Shown here: positions 8,390 to 15,481 of the stretch, in pieces
Numbering within the stretch: position 1 is the stretch's first letter
Layout: the number at the start of each line of letters is the position of its first letter
The notes under the pieces: generated by a model
What the model saw: only the letters and a program-made list of their open reading frames with translations
Database searches by the model: none
What the model was told of the DNA's origin: nothing
Assembly (NCBI GenBank): GCA_035939615.1
Contig: DASZFP010000081.1
Location: 1 to 18,253 of the forward strand
Source of the DNA: VBCK01 sp035939615
Lineage (GTDB): Bacteria; Pseudomonadota; Gammaproteobacteria; Burkholderiales; Burkholderiaceae_F
Length of the DNA stretch: 18,253 bases
Reading direction: 5' to 3'
Program-made: the position numbers and the translations under genes

Positions 8390-8692
8390 TCAGCGCCGCG
8401 CCACCAGCACGCCGATCAGCAGGCCCAGAGCGGCGGCCGCCCCAATCGAGCTCCACGGATTCTGATGGACCCACTGGTCGGCCGCGTCGGCGGCTTCTCG
8501 AGTGGCCCGGATCGCGTCGTGCTGCAGCCTCTCCAGCTTGTCCTGGGCTTTTTCCAGCGCGTCGGTGGCCCGATTGCGCAGCTCGGCAGCCTGTTCTCCG
8601 CCGGCCGAGGCGGCTTGACGCATCAATCGCTCAACGTCGTCCAGCACGTCCTTGACGTCCGACACCAGCTTGTCCCGGGTGACCGTTTCCAT
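8390..8692 (-). CDS. yqjD: DUF883 family ElaB/YqjD-like ribosome-associated membrane protein
   Basis: 100 residues, the normal DUF883 size. A long charged coiled-coil-like helix (about 5-72) is followed by the family signature HQNPWSSIGAAAALG and a C-terminal membrane anchor (about 80-97) ending in VARR. In E. coli, YqjD and ElaB are tail-anchored inner-membrane proteins that bind ribosomes in stationary phase; that role here is by family. The ATG at 8692 has a strong GGAGG seven bases upstream. It is the first gene of a minus-strand run yqjD-yqjE-yqjK-lpxO and is divergent from trmB. Confidence 0.9.
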   Translation of the reverse strand: METVTRDKLVSDVKDVLDDVERLMRQAASAGGEQAAELRNRATDALEKAQDKLERLQHDAIRATREAADAADQWVHQNPWSSIGAAAALGLLIGVLVARR

Positions 8693-8743
8693 GGTGTTTC
8701 CTCCGCTCGATGAACCACGCTAGACCGCAATCGTAACGCCTAC

Positions 8744-8773
8744 TTGACTCCGGTCAGGGGGCATCGCGATCAT
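8744..8773 (+). promoter_or_regulatory. Candidate sigma-70 promoter of trmB
   Basis: TTGACT (8744-8749, 5/6 match to -35) is separated by 18 bases from GATCAT (8768-8773, 4/6 match to -10). The transcript would begin near 8780, just upstream of the ATG at 8806. This makes the upstream TTG at 8773 unlikely as the translation start. Confidence 0.4.
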
Positions 8774-8805
8774 TGCCCTTCTTCCCGACGGGCAGCGCCA
8801 CCCCT

Positions 8806-9519
8806 ATGTCCGCAATCAACCCGGAGCCGGCTCAACCGCCCAGGCTGCGCACGGTGCGCTCGTTCGGTGCAGGGCGCGGCCGGGTCACGCGCGCCCAGCA
8901 GCGTGCCTACCAGCATGATTTCCCGCGCTACGCGCTGCCGTTCGCGGCACGCCCGATCGAGCCGTCGGCCTGCTTCGGGCGCGAGGCGCCCCTGGTTCTG
9001 GAAATCGGCTTCGGCATGGGAGAGACCACGGCGGCGATCGCGGCAGCGCACCCCGAGCTGGACTTTGTCGGGGTGGAGGTGTTCGCTGCCGGGATCGGTT
9101 CGCTCGCGATGCGCCTGGCGCGGCTGCACCTGACCAATGTGCGCATCGTCGAGCGCGACGCGGTCGAGGTCGTGCGCGACATGCTCGCCCCCGGATCGCT
9201 CGCCGGAGTTCACATCTTCTTTCCGGATCCGTGGCCCAAGGCGCGCCACCACAAGCGCCGCCTGATCGCGCCGGGTTTCGTCGCCAGCCTGTCCAGCCGA
9301 CTGCTGCGCGGGGGCTTCGTCCACTGCGCAACCGACTGGCAGCACTACGCCGAGCAGATGATGCAGGTGCTGTCGCAGGAGCCGAGCCTGCGCAACCTGC
9401 ATCCGGGCTACGCGCCCGCGCCCGCCAATCCGCTGTGCGAGCGCCTGCAAACCAAGTTCCACACGCGCGGCCAGCGCCTCGGCCACGCGGTATGGGACCT
9501 GGTGTTCGAACGCTTTTAG
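8806..9519 (+). CDS. trmB: tRNA (guanine-N7-)-methyltransferase (m7G46)
   Basis: 237 residues. It methylates G46 in the variable loop of tRNAs using S-adenosylmethionine, in the cytoplasm. A basic N-terminal tail (RTVRSFGAGRGRVTRAQ) leads to the Rossmann methyltransferase core: the SAM site EIGFGMGE (about 67-74), the acidic VGVEVF strand, then the family hallmark FFPDPWPK followed by ARHHKRRL (about 140-155), and CATDWQHYAEQM. The C-terminus has the conserved TKFHTRGQRLGH. The length equals the usual TrmB. The ATG at 8806 is preferred over an in-frame TTG at 8773. The gene is single, divergent from yqjD and convergent with sodC. Confidence 0.96.
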   Translation: MSAINPEPAQPPRLRTVRSFGAGRGRVTRAQQRAYQHDFPRYALPFAARPIEPSACFGREAPLVLEIGFGMGETTAAIAAAHPELDFVGVEVFAAGIGSLAMRLARLHLTNVRIVERDAVEVVRDMLAPGSLAGVHIFFPDPWPKARHHKRRLIAPGFVASLSSRLLRGGFVHCATDWQHYAEQMMQVLSQEPSLRNLHPGYAPAPANPLCERLQTKFHTRGQRLGHAVWDLVFERF

Positions 9520-9563
9520 AGCGATGGCAGCAAGGTGGGTAAGCCCGCTACGCTGGCCGCTCA

Positions 9564-9587
9564 CCCCTCTCCCCTTGGGGAGAGGGG
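9564..9587. repeat. Perfect 11-bp palindrome between convergent trmB and sodC
   Basis: CCCCTCTCCCC and GGGGAGAGGGG are separated by TT and flanked by a G/C-rich tail (ccgggggcgaggggcc, to about 9603). Copies of this CTCTCCCC/GGGGAGAG palindrome with a GGGCGAGGGG tail are familiar as scattered intergenic elements in many GC-rich proteobacterial genomes (from memory). Between two convergent genes it could act as a bidirectional transcript end, but there is no T-run. Only one copy is seen in the window. Confidence 0.7.
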
Positions 9588-9625
9588 CCGGGGGCGAGGG
9601 GCCGTTAGGGTCCCTTCAACCTAAC

Positions 9626-10210
9626 TTACTTCTCGACGATCACCCCACACGCCAGCCGCGGGCCCGAATTGCCGGCAGGCTGCGATCTGAAGTCGTCCGG
9701 ATCGCGGTGGACGATCACGCTGCGCCCGACCACGTCGGTGCCGCCGCTTCCGACCGTCAGGTAGGTGACCTCGAACGACGTGTGCACCTCGCCCTTGTCA
9801 TCGGCTTTCAGGTTCGGCATGTCTCCGGCATGATGGGGCGGATGGCTGTACATCCCGTGGGCCACCCCTTCGGGATTGAAGTGACCTCCCGCGCTCATCC
9901 CGTCGGGCGCGGAGCAGTCGCCCCGCTCGTGCACGTGAAAGCCGTGCTCGGAGTTCGGCGCCATCCCGGCCAGGTCGACCTTCACGCGCACCTCGCTGCC
10001 GGACTGCCGGAATTCGACCTTCCCTGCCACCGTATTGCCCTGGGTGGCCTTGACCTCTGCGACCGCGACCGCGCCGCCCGAGTCCCACAGCGCGTCCCAT
10101 CCCGACGAGAACGCCGATCCGACCGAGCTCGCGGTGTCGTGCACCGTCTGGCACCCGTTCAACGCCATGCATCCGACTGCGAACAGCACCCACCGAATCG
10201 TTCGACTCAT
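9626..10210 (-). CDS. sodC: Cu/Zn superoxide dismutase, predicted lipoprotein
   Basis: 194 residues. It disproportionates superoxide in the periplasm. The N-terminal signal ends in a lipobox, LNGC, with Cys20 as the lipid anchor. All metal ligands are present: Cu by His92, His94, His110 and His168; Zn by His110 (bridging), His118, His127 and Asp130. The spacing from His110 (+8, +17, +20) matches the classical enzyme. Cys99 and Cys188 would form the conserved disulfide and Arg185 (GPRLACG) is the active-site Arg. The linker 22-45 between anchor and domain is short and Ser/Asp-rich. The start at ATG 10210 is chosen for the signal peptide and a GGGGAG upstream; an in-frame start at 10315 would add a non-signal extension. 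It stands alone, divergent from the hyf-like operon. Confidence 0.95.
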   Translation of the reverse strand: MSRTIRWVLFAVGCMALNGCQTVHDTASSVGSAFSSGWDALWDSGGAVAVAEVKATQGNTVAGKVEFRQSGSEVRVKVDLAGMAPNSEHGFHVHERGDCSAPDGMSAGGHFNPEGVAHGMYSHPPHHAGDMPNLKADDKGEVHTSFEVTYLTVGSGGTDVVGRSVIVHRDPDDFRSQPAGNSGPRLACGVIVEK

Positions 10211-10377
10211 AGGCTCTCCCCTCGTGACCAGGCCGTGCGACGCCATCGCGTCAAGGTCCGCATTATGTCCGGCGCCGGTCGACTTTTGACACTCCGATCG
10301 GATGATGCCTCGCAAGGGACAACGCGGATTGCGCTAACCTTGCGCCCGGCGAACCGCGGCCACGCGGGCCGGCTTGA
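10211..10377. promoter_or_regulatory. Divergent promoter region between sodC and the hyf-like operon
   Basis: For sodC, CATAAT on the minus strand (10267 to 10262) is a 5/6 match to the -10 box and sits about 50 bases before its ATG; the -35 is poor. For the hyf-like operon, a perfect TTGACA lies at 10286-10291 on the plus strand, but the bases 16-18 further down (around 10308-10314) do not form a good -10 box, which may mean activator dependence or a chance match. No sigma-54 -24/-12 pair with correct spacing is seen, unlike E. coli formate hydrogenlyase operons. Confidence 0.35.
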
Positions 10378-12387
10378 ATGGACCGGATGCTGGACCTCGA
10401 CACAATACTGACAGCCATCACGATCTGGGTCGGCTTCGGTATCGTGGCACTGGCCGCGCCAAGGAGCACGCGCTTCGTCGCGCGCGTTCTTTTCCCGATC
10501 AGCGCCGTGGTGTCTTTGGTGCTGGCGGTGGCTGCGCTGCACGGCCTGTTCATGCCACCGCAATCGGTCGTGCTGGTCCTGGGTCTTCCCGGCCTGCCGT
10601 TCCACCTGAGAATGGACAGCCTGTCGGCCTACTTCCTGGCGGTGATCGGCGCCACGTCGGCCGGCACATCGATCTTTTCGGCCGGCTACCTGCGCAAGGG
10701 CGAGGGCACGCCGCCCGGCCTGCAGTGCCTGCAATACCACCTGTTTCTGGCCGGCATGGCGCTGGTGGTGCTGGCCGACGACGCCTACGCGTTCATGGTC
10801 GCCTGGGAGGCGATGGCGCTGGCATCGTATTTCCTGGTGATCGCCAACCACCGGGTCGCCGCGATCCGTCGAGCCGGCTACCTGTACCTGCTGCTGGCCC
10901 ACATCGGCGCGATCGCGATCCTGTTGTGCTTCGGGGTGCTGCAGGCCAACACGGGCGATTTCACGTTCGCCAACCTTCGCGTGCAGTCGCTGTCGCCGTT
11001 CTGGGCGTCGATCGCGTTCGGACTGGCCGTGATCGGCTTCGGTGCCAAGGCCGGCATCGTTCCGCTGCACGTCTGGCTGCCGGAGGCGCACCCGGCGGCG
11101 CCGTCTCCGGTGTCGGCCTTGATGAGCGGGGTCATGCTGAAGACGGCGGTGTACGCGCTGCTGCGGATCGCGTTCGACCTGCTGCACGTGCAGATCTGGT
11201 GGTGGGGCGCGCTGCTGCTGGGACTGGGCCTGCTCACCGCCCTGTACGGCGTCGTGTTCACGACGGTCCAGACCGACATGAAGCGGCTGCTGGCGTTCTC
11301 GTCGATCGAGAACGTCGGGCTGATCTTCGTCAGCACGGGGCTGGCGTTGACGTTCCGCTCGTACGGAATGCCGACGCTGGCGGCGCTGGCGCTGACCGCG
11401 ACGCTGTTCCACGTGGCCGCCCATGCGATGTTCAAGAGCCTGCTGTTTCTGGCAACCGGCAGCGTGCTCCACGCGACCGGTGAGCGCAACCTGGGCAAGC
11501 TGGGAGGCCTGATCCGCACGATGCCGTGGGTCGCGTGGCTCACGCTGGTGGGCGCGCTGACCGCGTCGGGACTGCCGCCGCTGGCCGGGTTCGTATCGGA
11601 GTGGCTGCTGCTGCAGACGTTCCTGTTCACCACCAACCTGCCCACGTCGTTTCTGAACATGCTGGTGCCGCTGGTGGCGGCCGCCGTGGCGCTGGTGGCC
11701 GCGCTGAGCGGTTACGCGATGGTGAAGTTCTTCGGCGTCATCTTCCTCGGGCAGCCGCGCGAGGAAAAGCTGCTGCACGCGCACGACGCCTCCACCCTGG
11801 AGCGGATCGGCCTGGCCTGGCTGGCCGCGGGCTGCGTGGCGCTGGGGCTGTTCCCGATCCAGCTGATCGATGCCATCGACCGGGTGACGCGGCTGCTGGT
11901 CCAGTATGGCCTGGGCTCGACCGTTCATGCCAACGGCTGGCTGCTGCTGGCGCCCACCTCGATTCAACGGGCCAGCTACAGCCCGCTGATCTTCCTGCTG
12001 GTGGTGATCGCCAGCGTCGCGTGCGCCGCGATCACGGTGCGCATCCTTTATCACGGGCGCCTGCGGCGCGCGCCGCCCTGGGACTGCGGCTATCCGTACC
12101 AGACCGCGCGGATGCAGGACACCGCGGAGGGCTTCGGCCAGCCGATCCGGCAGATCTTCGAGCCGTTTTTCTGGATGCGGCGCGACCTGCCCTCGCCCTT
12201 CGACGCCCGGCCTCGTTACCGGGTCGTGATCGAGGACCGCTTCTGGCACTGGATCTACCAGCCGGTGCAGCACGCGGTGGAGCGCGCGGCACGCCTGGCC
12301 GGGCGGGTTCAGCAGGGTCGCATTTCGATCTACCTGCTGTACAGCTTCGTGACGCTGGTCGTGATGCTGTTACTGGTGAGCCGATGA
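10378..12387 (+). CDS. hyfB: HyfB-like membrane subunit (NuoL/M antiporter family) of hydrogenase-4-related complex
   Basis: 669 residues, the HyfB/HycC size, a polytopic inner-membrane protein that in relatives carries an ion-pumping channel. Visible membrane-core motifs: WEAMALASY with Glu144 (the TM5 Glu of NuoL), FGAKAGIVPLHVWLPEAHP with Lys224 (TM7), Lys255 in GVMLKTAVYALLR (TM8), and Lys353 in HAMFKSLLFLATG. The later WDCGYPYQTARMQDTA motif (about residues 564-580) and C-terminal hydrophobic end are typical of HyfB. The key charged residues are kept, so ion translocation is plausible. The ATG at 10378 is directly preceded by an in-frame TGA, so no earlier start is possible; no strong ribosome binding site is seen. 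It is the first gene of the operon and overlaps hyfC by 4 bases (ATGA). Confidence 0.92.
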   Translation: MDRMLDLDTILTAITIWVGFGIVALAAPRSTRFVARVLFPISAVVSLVLAVAALHGLFMPPQSVVLVLGLPGLPFHLRMDSLSAYFLAVIGATSAGTSIFSAGYLRKGEGTPPGLQCLQYHLFLAGMALVVLADDAYAFMVAWEAMALASYFLVIANHRVAAIRRAGYLYLLLAHIGAIAILLCFGVLQANTGDFTFANLRVQSLSPFWASIAFGLAVIGFGAKAGIVPLHVWLPEAHPAAPSPVSALMSGVMLKTAVYALLRIAFDLLHVQIWWWGALLLGLGLLTALYGVVFTTVQTDMKRLLAFSSIENVGLIFVSTGLALTFRSYGMPTLAALALTATLFHVAAHAMFKSLLFLATGSVLHATGERNLGKLGGLIRTMPWVAWLTLVGALTASGLPPLAGFVSEWLLLQTFLFTTNLPTSFLNMLVPLVAAAVALVAALSGYAMVKFFGVIFLGQPREEKLLHAHDASTLERIGLAWLAAGCVALGLFPIQLIDAIDRVTRLLVQYGLGSTVHANGWLLLAPTSIQRASYSPLIFLLVVIASVACAAITVRILYHGRLRRAPPWDCGYPYQTARMQDTAEGFGQPIRQIFEPFFWMRRDLPSPFDARPRYRVVIEDRFWHWIYQPVQHAVERAARLAGRVQQGRISIYLLYSFVTLVVMLLLVSR

Positions 12388-13331
12388 GTCCATCCGGATT
12401 TCTGGCGCAGATGCTGCAGTTCGCGGTGGCGCTGGCGGCTGCGCCGCTGCTGACCGGCTGGGTCAACCAGTGCCGCGCCTGGATGCAGAACAAGCAGGCG
12501 CCCAGCCTGTTGCAGCCGTACCGCCTGCTGTACAAGCTGTTCCACAAGGAACCGGTGGCGGCCGAGAGCGCCTCGCTGCTGTTCCGGGCCGCCCCGTACA
12601 TCGTGTTCGGCTGCATGGCGCTCGCGTGCGGAATCATTCCGGCGCTGTCGACCGATCTGCCGCTGGCGCCGGCCGCCGATGCGATCGCGCTGGTCGGTCT
12701 TTTTGCGCTGGCCCGGGTGTTCATCTCACTGGCCGCGATGGACATCGGCACCGCGTTCGGAACGCTGGGCGCCCGGCGCGAGATGTTGATCGGGTTCCTG
12801 GCCGAGCCGGCGCTGCTGATGGCCCTTTTCTCGGCCTCGCTCATCACGAATTCGACCTCGCTGGCCGCCATCGTCCACAAGATCGGTCACAGCCATTTCG
12901 AGATCTACCCGAGCATGGCATTCGCCGGGGTGGCGTTCACGATCGTTTCGCTCGCCGAAAACGCCCGCGTTCCGGTCGACAACCCGGCCACGCACTTGGA
13001 ACTGACGATGGTGCACGAGGCGCTGATCCTGGAGTACTCGGCGCGCCACCTGGCGCTGATCGAGTGGGCCGCATCGCTGAAGCTGTTCGCCTATTCCTGC
13101 ATCGGCCTGGCGCTGTTCTTTCCGTGGGGCGTGGCCGAGGTCAACGCGCCGCTGGCAACGCTGTACTCGGTGCCGGCCCTGGCCGCCAAGCTGGCCATCG
13201 GCGGGTTCCTGCTGGCCCTGATCGAGACGGTCAGCGCCAAGATGCGCATCTTCCGGGTGCCCGAATTCCTGGCCGCGGCGTTCGTGCTCGCCGTGATCGG
13301 ACTGCTGGTGCACGGACTGCTCGGAGCGTAG
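12384..13331 (+). CDS. hyfC: HyfC-like membrane subunit (NuoH/HycD family)
   Basis: 315 residues with about eight membrane segments. It corresponds to complex I NuoH, the subunit that links the soluble redox arm to the membrane pumps. The family signatures QPYRLLYKLFHKEPV (about 44-58) near the N-terminus, the AARREM-like loop (GARREMLIGFLAEPA) and SLAENARVPVDNPATHLE with TMVHEA are all clear. The start ATG overlaps the hyfB stop. In group 4 hydrogenases this subunit contacts HyfG and HyfI, and the conserved loops here suggest it still does. Confidence 0.93.
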   Translation: MSPSGFLAQMLQFAVALAAAPLLTGWVNQCRAWMQNKQAPSLLQPYRLLYKLFHKEPVAAESASLLFRAAPYIVFGCMALACGIIPALSTDLPLAPAADAIALVGLFALARVFISLAAMDIGTAFGTLGARREMLIGFLAEPALLMALFSASLITNSTSLAAIVHKIGHSHFEIYPSMAFAGVAFTIVSLAENARVPVDNPATHLELTMVHEALILEYSARHLALIEWAASLKLFAYSCIGLALFFPWGVAEVNAPLATLYSVPALAAKLAIGGFLLALIETVSAKMRIFRVPEFLAAAFVLAVIGLLVHGLLGA

Positions 13332-13333
13332 GC

Positions 13334-13993
13334 GTGATCGCGCTGCTGACGCAGTCCATCAACCTGTTCGCAGCCATCCTGCTGATCCTCGCGTTCGCGA
13401 TGATCACGCAACGGCGCGTGCTGAACCTGGTGCATCTTTTCACGGCGCAGGGGCTCACGCTGGTGGCCGCCACGCTGGACGTCGGGTATCTCACAGCGCA
13501 GCACCACCTGTACGTGTCGGCCGCCGCCACGTTCGCGCTGAAGGTGGTGCTGCTGCCGATCCTGCTGCACCGGCTGATCGGCCGGCTGCAGGTGCGCTGG
13601 GACGTCGAGCCGCTGCTCAACACGCCGCTGACGATGCTGGCCGGCATCCTGCTGGTGGTATTCGCCTTCAATCTGGCCTCACCGATCGCCGCCCTGTCCT
13701 CCTCGATCGCGCGCTCGACGCTCGGCGTCGCACTGGCCAGCGTGCTGCTGTCGTTCCTGATGATGATCACGCGGGCCAAGGCGCTGCCTCAGGTGATCGG
13801 CTTCCTGTCGATGGAAAACTCGCTGTTCTTCGCCGCCACCGCGGCCACCAACGGCATGCCGATGCTGGTCGAGCTGGGCATCGCGCTGGACGTTCTGATG
13901 GGCTTCCTGATCCTGGGCGTGTTCATGTTCCAGATTCGCGAGCAGTTCGACAGTCTGGACATCCACCACCTCGAGCGCCTGCGCGAGGATTGA
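13334..13993 (+). CDS. hyfE: HyfE-like membrane subunit (NuoK-related)
   Basis: 219 residues starting at GTG 13334, two bases after the hyfC stop, with GGAG eight bases upstream inside the hyfC end. Hydrophobic throughout, about six to seven membrane segments. Family features: TQRRVLNLVHLFTAQG early, ATFALKVVLLPILLHRL, and a late SMENSLFFAA segment with the NuoK-type membrane Glu, then a charged tail ending ERLRED. It corresponds to HyfE, which joins the proximal NuoH-like subunit to the antiporter-like pumps. The length matches the family (about 216). Confidence 0.9.
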   Translation: MIALLTQSINLFAAILLILAFAMITQRRVLNLVHLFTAQGLTLVAATLDVGYLTAQHHLYVSAAATFALKVVLLPILLHRLIGRLQVRWDVEPLLNTPLTMLAGILLVVFAFNLASPIAALSSSIARSTLGVALASVLLSFLMMITRAKALPQVIGFLSMENSLFFAATAATNGMPMLVELGIALDVLMGFLILGVFMFQIREQFDSLDIHHLERLRED

Positions 13994-13995
13994 CC

Positions 13996-15477
13996 GTGCT
14001 GCCCTTCGCGCTGGGAATGACCGAGCTGCCGCTGACCGCGCTGCTGGCCTGCCCGGTGTTGGGCGCGCTGCTGCTGGGTCTGCTCGGCCACTACCGGATC
14101 GGCGCCGACCTCAATGTGGCCGTGTCGGCCGCCACCACCGCCTGCGCGCTGTGGCTCGCGGTCCAGGTGGCGCGCGGCGCCACCGTCCTGGCGTACGACG
14201 AGCTGTTCTTCATCGACTCGCTGAACGTGTTCCTGGTCACGCTGACCGCGTTCGTCGGCCTGACCACGTCGATTTTCTCGCGGCCGTACATGCGGATCGA
14301 GCGCGACCAGGGCCGCATGACGGGCCCCCGGATGCGGCTGTTTCACGCGATGTATCAGCTGTTTCTGGCGATGATGCTGTTTGCGCTGACCACCAACAAT
14401 CTGGGCGTGCTGTGGGTGGCCATGGAGGCGGCCACGCTGTGCACCGTGCTGCTGGTGTCGGTGTATCGGACCCCGGCTGCCCTGGAAGCGGCCTGGAAAT
14501 ACTTCATCCTGTGCGGCGTGGGCATCGCACAGGCCCTGTTCGGCACGCTGCTACTGTACCTGGCGGCCGACCGCGTGATCGGGTCCGGCGAAGGGGCGCT
14601 GCTGTGGACTCATCTGAACGCGGTCAAGACCCAGCTGGAGCCGACCATCCTGTCGCTCGCGTTCGTCTTCCTGCTGCTCGGCTATGGCACCAAAACGGGG
14701 CTGGTCCCGGTGCACCACTGGCTGCCGGATGCGCACGCCGAGGGCCCGACTCCGATTTCGGCGGTGCTGTCCGGCCTGCTGCTGAACGTGGCGCTGTACG
14801 CGATCCTGCGCTGCAAGGTTCTGGCCGACGGCGCGCTGGGCAACGGGCTGCCGGGGCGCGCGATGGTCGTGTTCGGCCTGATGTCGGTGCTGCTGGCCGC
14901 CTTCTTGCTTCATCGGCAGCGTGACATCAAGCGGATGTTCGCCTATTCGTCGATCGAGCACATGGGACTGATCACGTTCGCCTTCGGCCTGGGCGGTCCA
15001 ATCGCCAATTTCGGGGGCCTGCTGCACATGACGATGCACTCGCTGACCAAGTCGGCAATTTTCTTCGCGGTCGGTCACGCCGCGCAAAAGGCCGGCACCC
15101 AGGTGATGGACGAGATCCGGGGCCTGGTGCAGATCAGTCCGACCGTGGGCTGGGGCCTGATGCTGGGCACATTGGCGATCCTGGGGATGCCCCCGTTCGG
15201 GGTGTTCGCGAGCGAGTTCCTGATCCTGACTTCGGCGATGCGCCAGCTGCCGTGGGCGGCCCCGCTGCTGCTGCTGGCGCTGGCGGTGGCGTTCGCGGCG
15301 ATCCTGGCCCGCGTGCAGCCGATGGTGTTCGGCGAGACCAACGTCAAGCGGCTGCCGCATCCGCCGGCGCTGGTGCCGGTGTTCACGCACCTGGGACTCT
15401 GCCTGGCGCTGGGCCTTTTCATTCCGCCGTTCCTGGTCAACTGGTACATGCGCGCGGCCAACCTGGTGGGAGGCTGA
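13996..15477 (+). CDS. hyfF: HyfF-like membrane subunit (NuoM/N antiporter family)
   Basis: 493 residues, about 14 membrane segments. A second antiporter-like pump. Motifs: WVAMEAATL with Glu144 (TM5), GYGTKTGLVPVHHWLPDAHAEGP with Lys233 (TM7), then HRQRDIKRMFAYSSIEHMG and HSLTKSAIFFAVGH. Position 264 in TM8 is Asn (LLLNVALYAIL), as in other HyfF proteins. The start is set at GTG 13996 because GAGGA (13984-13988) lies seven bases before it. A TTG at 13990, overlapping the hyfE TGA, is in frame but has only one base after the GAGGA. Ends four bases before hyfG. Confidence 0.92.
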   Translation: MLPFALGMTELPLTALLACPVLGALLLGLLGHYRIGADLNVAVSAATTACALWLAVQVARGATVLAYDELFFIDSLNVFLVTLTAFVGLTTSIFSRPYMRIERDQGRMTGPRMRLFHAMYQLFLAMMLFALTTNNLGVLWVAMEAATLCTVLLVSVYRTPAALEAAWKYFILCGVGIAQALFGTLLLYLAADRVIGSGEGALLWTHLNAVKTQLEPTILSLAFVFLLLGYGTKTGLVPVHHWLPDAHAEGPTPISAVLSGLLLNVALYAILRCKVLADGALGNGLPGRAMVVFGLMSVLLAAFLLHRQRDIKRMFAYSSIEHMGLITFAFGLGGPIANFGGLLHMTMHSLTKSAIFFAVGHAAQKAGTQVMDEIRGLVQISPTVGWGLMLGTLAILGMPPFGVFASEFLILTSAMRQLPWAAPLLLLALAVAFAAILARVQPMVFGETNVKRLPHPPALVPVFTHLGLCLALGLFIPPFLVNWYMRAANLVGG

Positions 15478-15481
15478 ACCG

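Noticed and set aside
8773..8805. TTG start that would add 11 residues to TrmB
   Set aside because: It falls in or next to the likely -10 box, has no ribosome binding site, and TrmB length fits the ATG at 8806.
10207..12273. 688-residue open frame on the minus strand opposite hyfB
   Set aside because: Its product is dominated by Arg, Gln, His and Gly without any domain. It mirrors the strong third-position GC bias of hyfB, which has clear family motifs.
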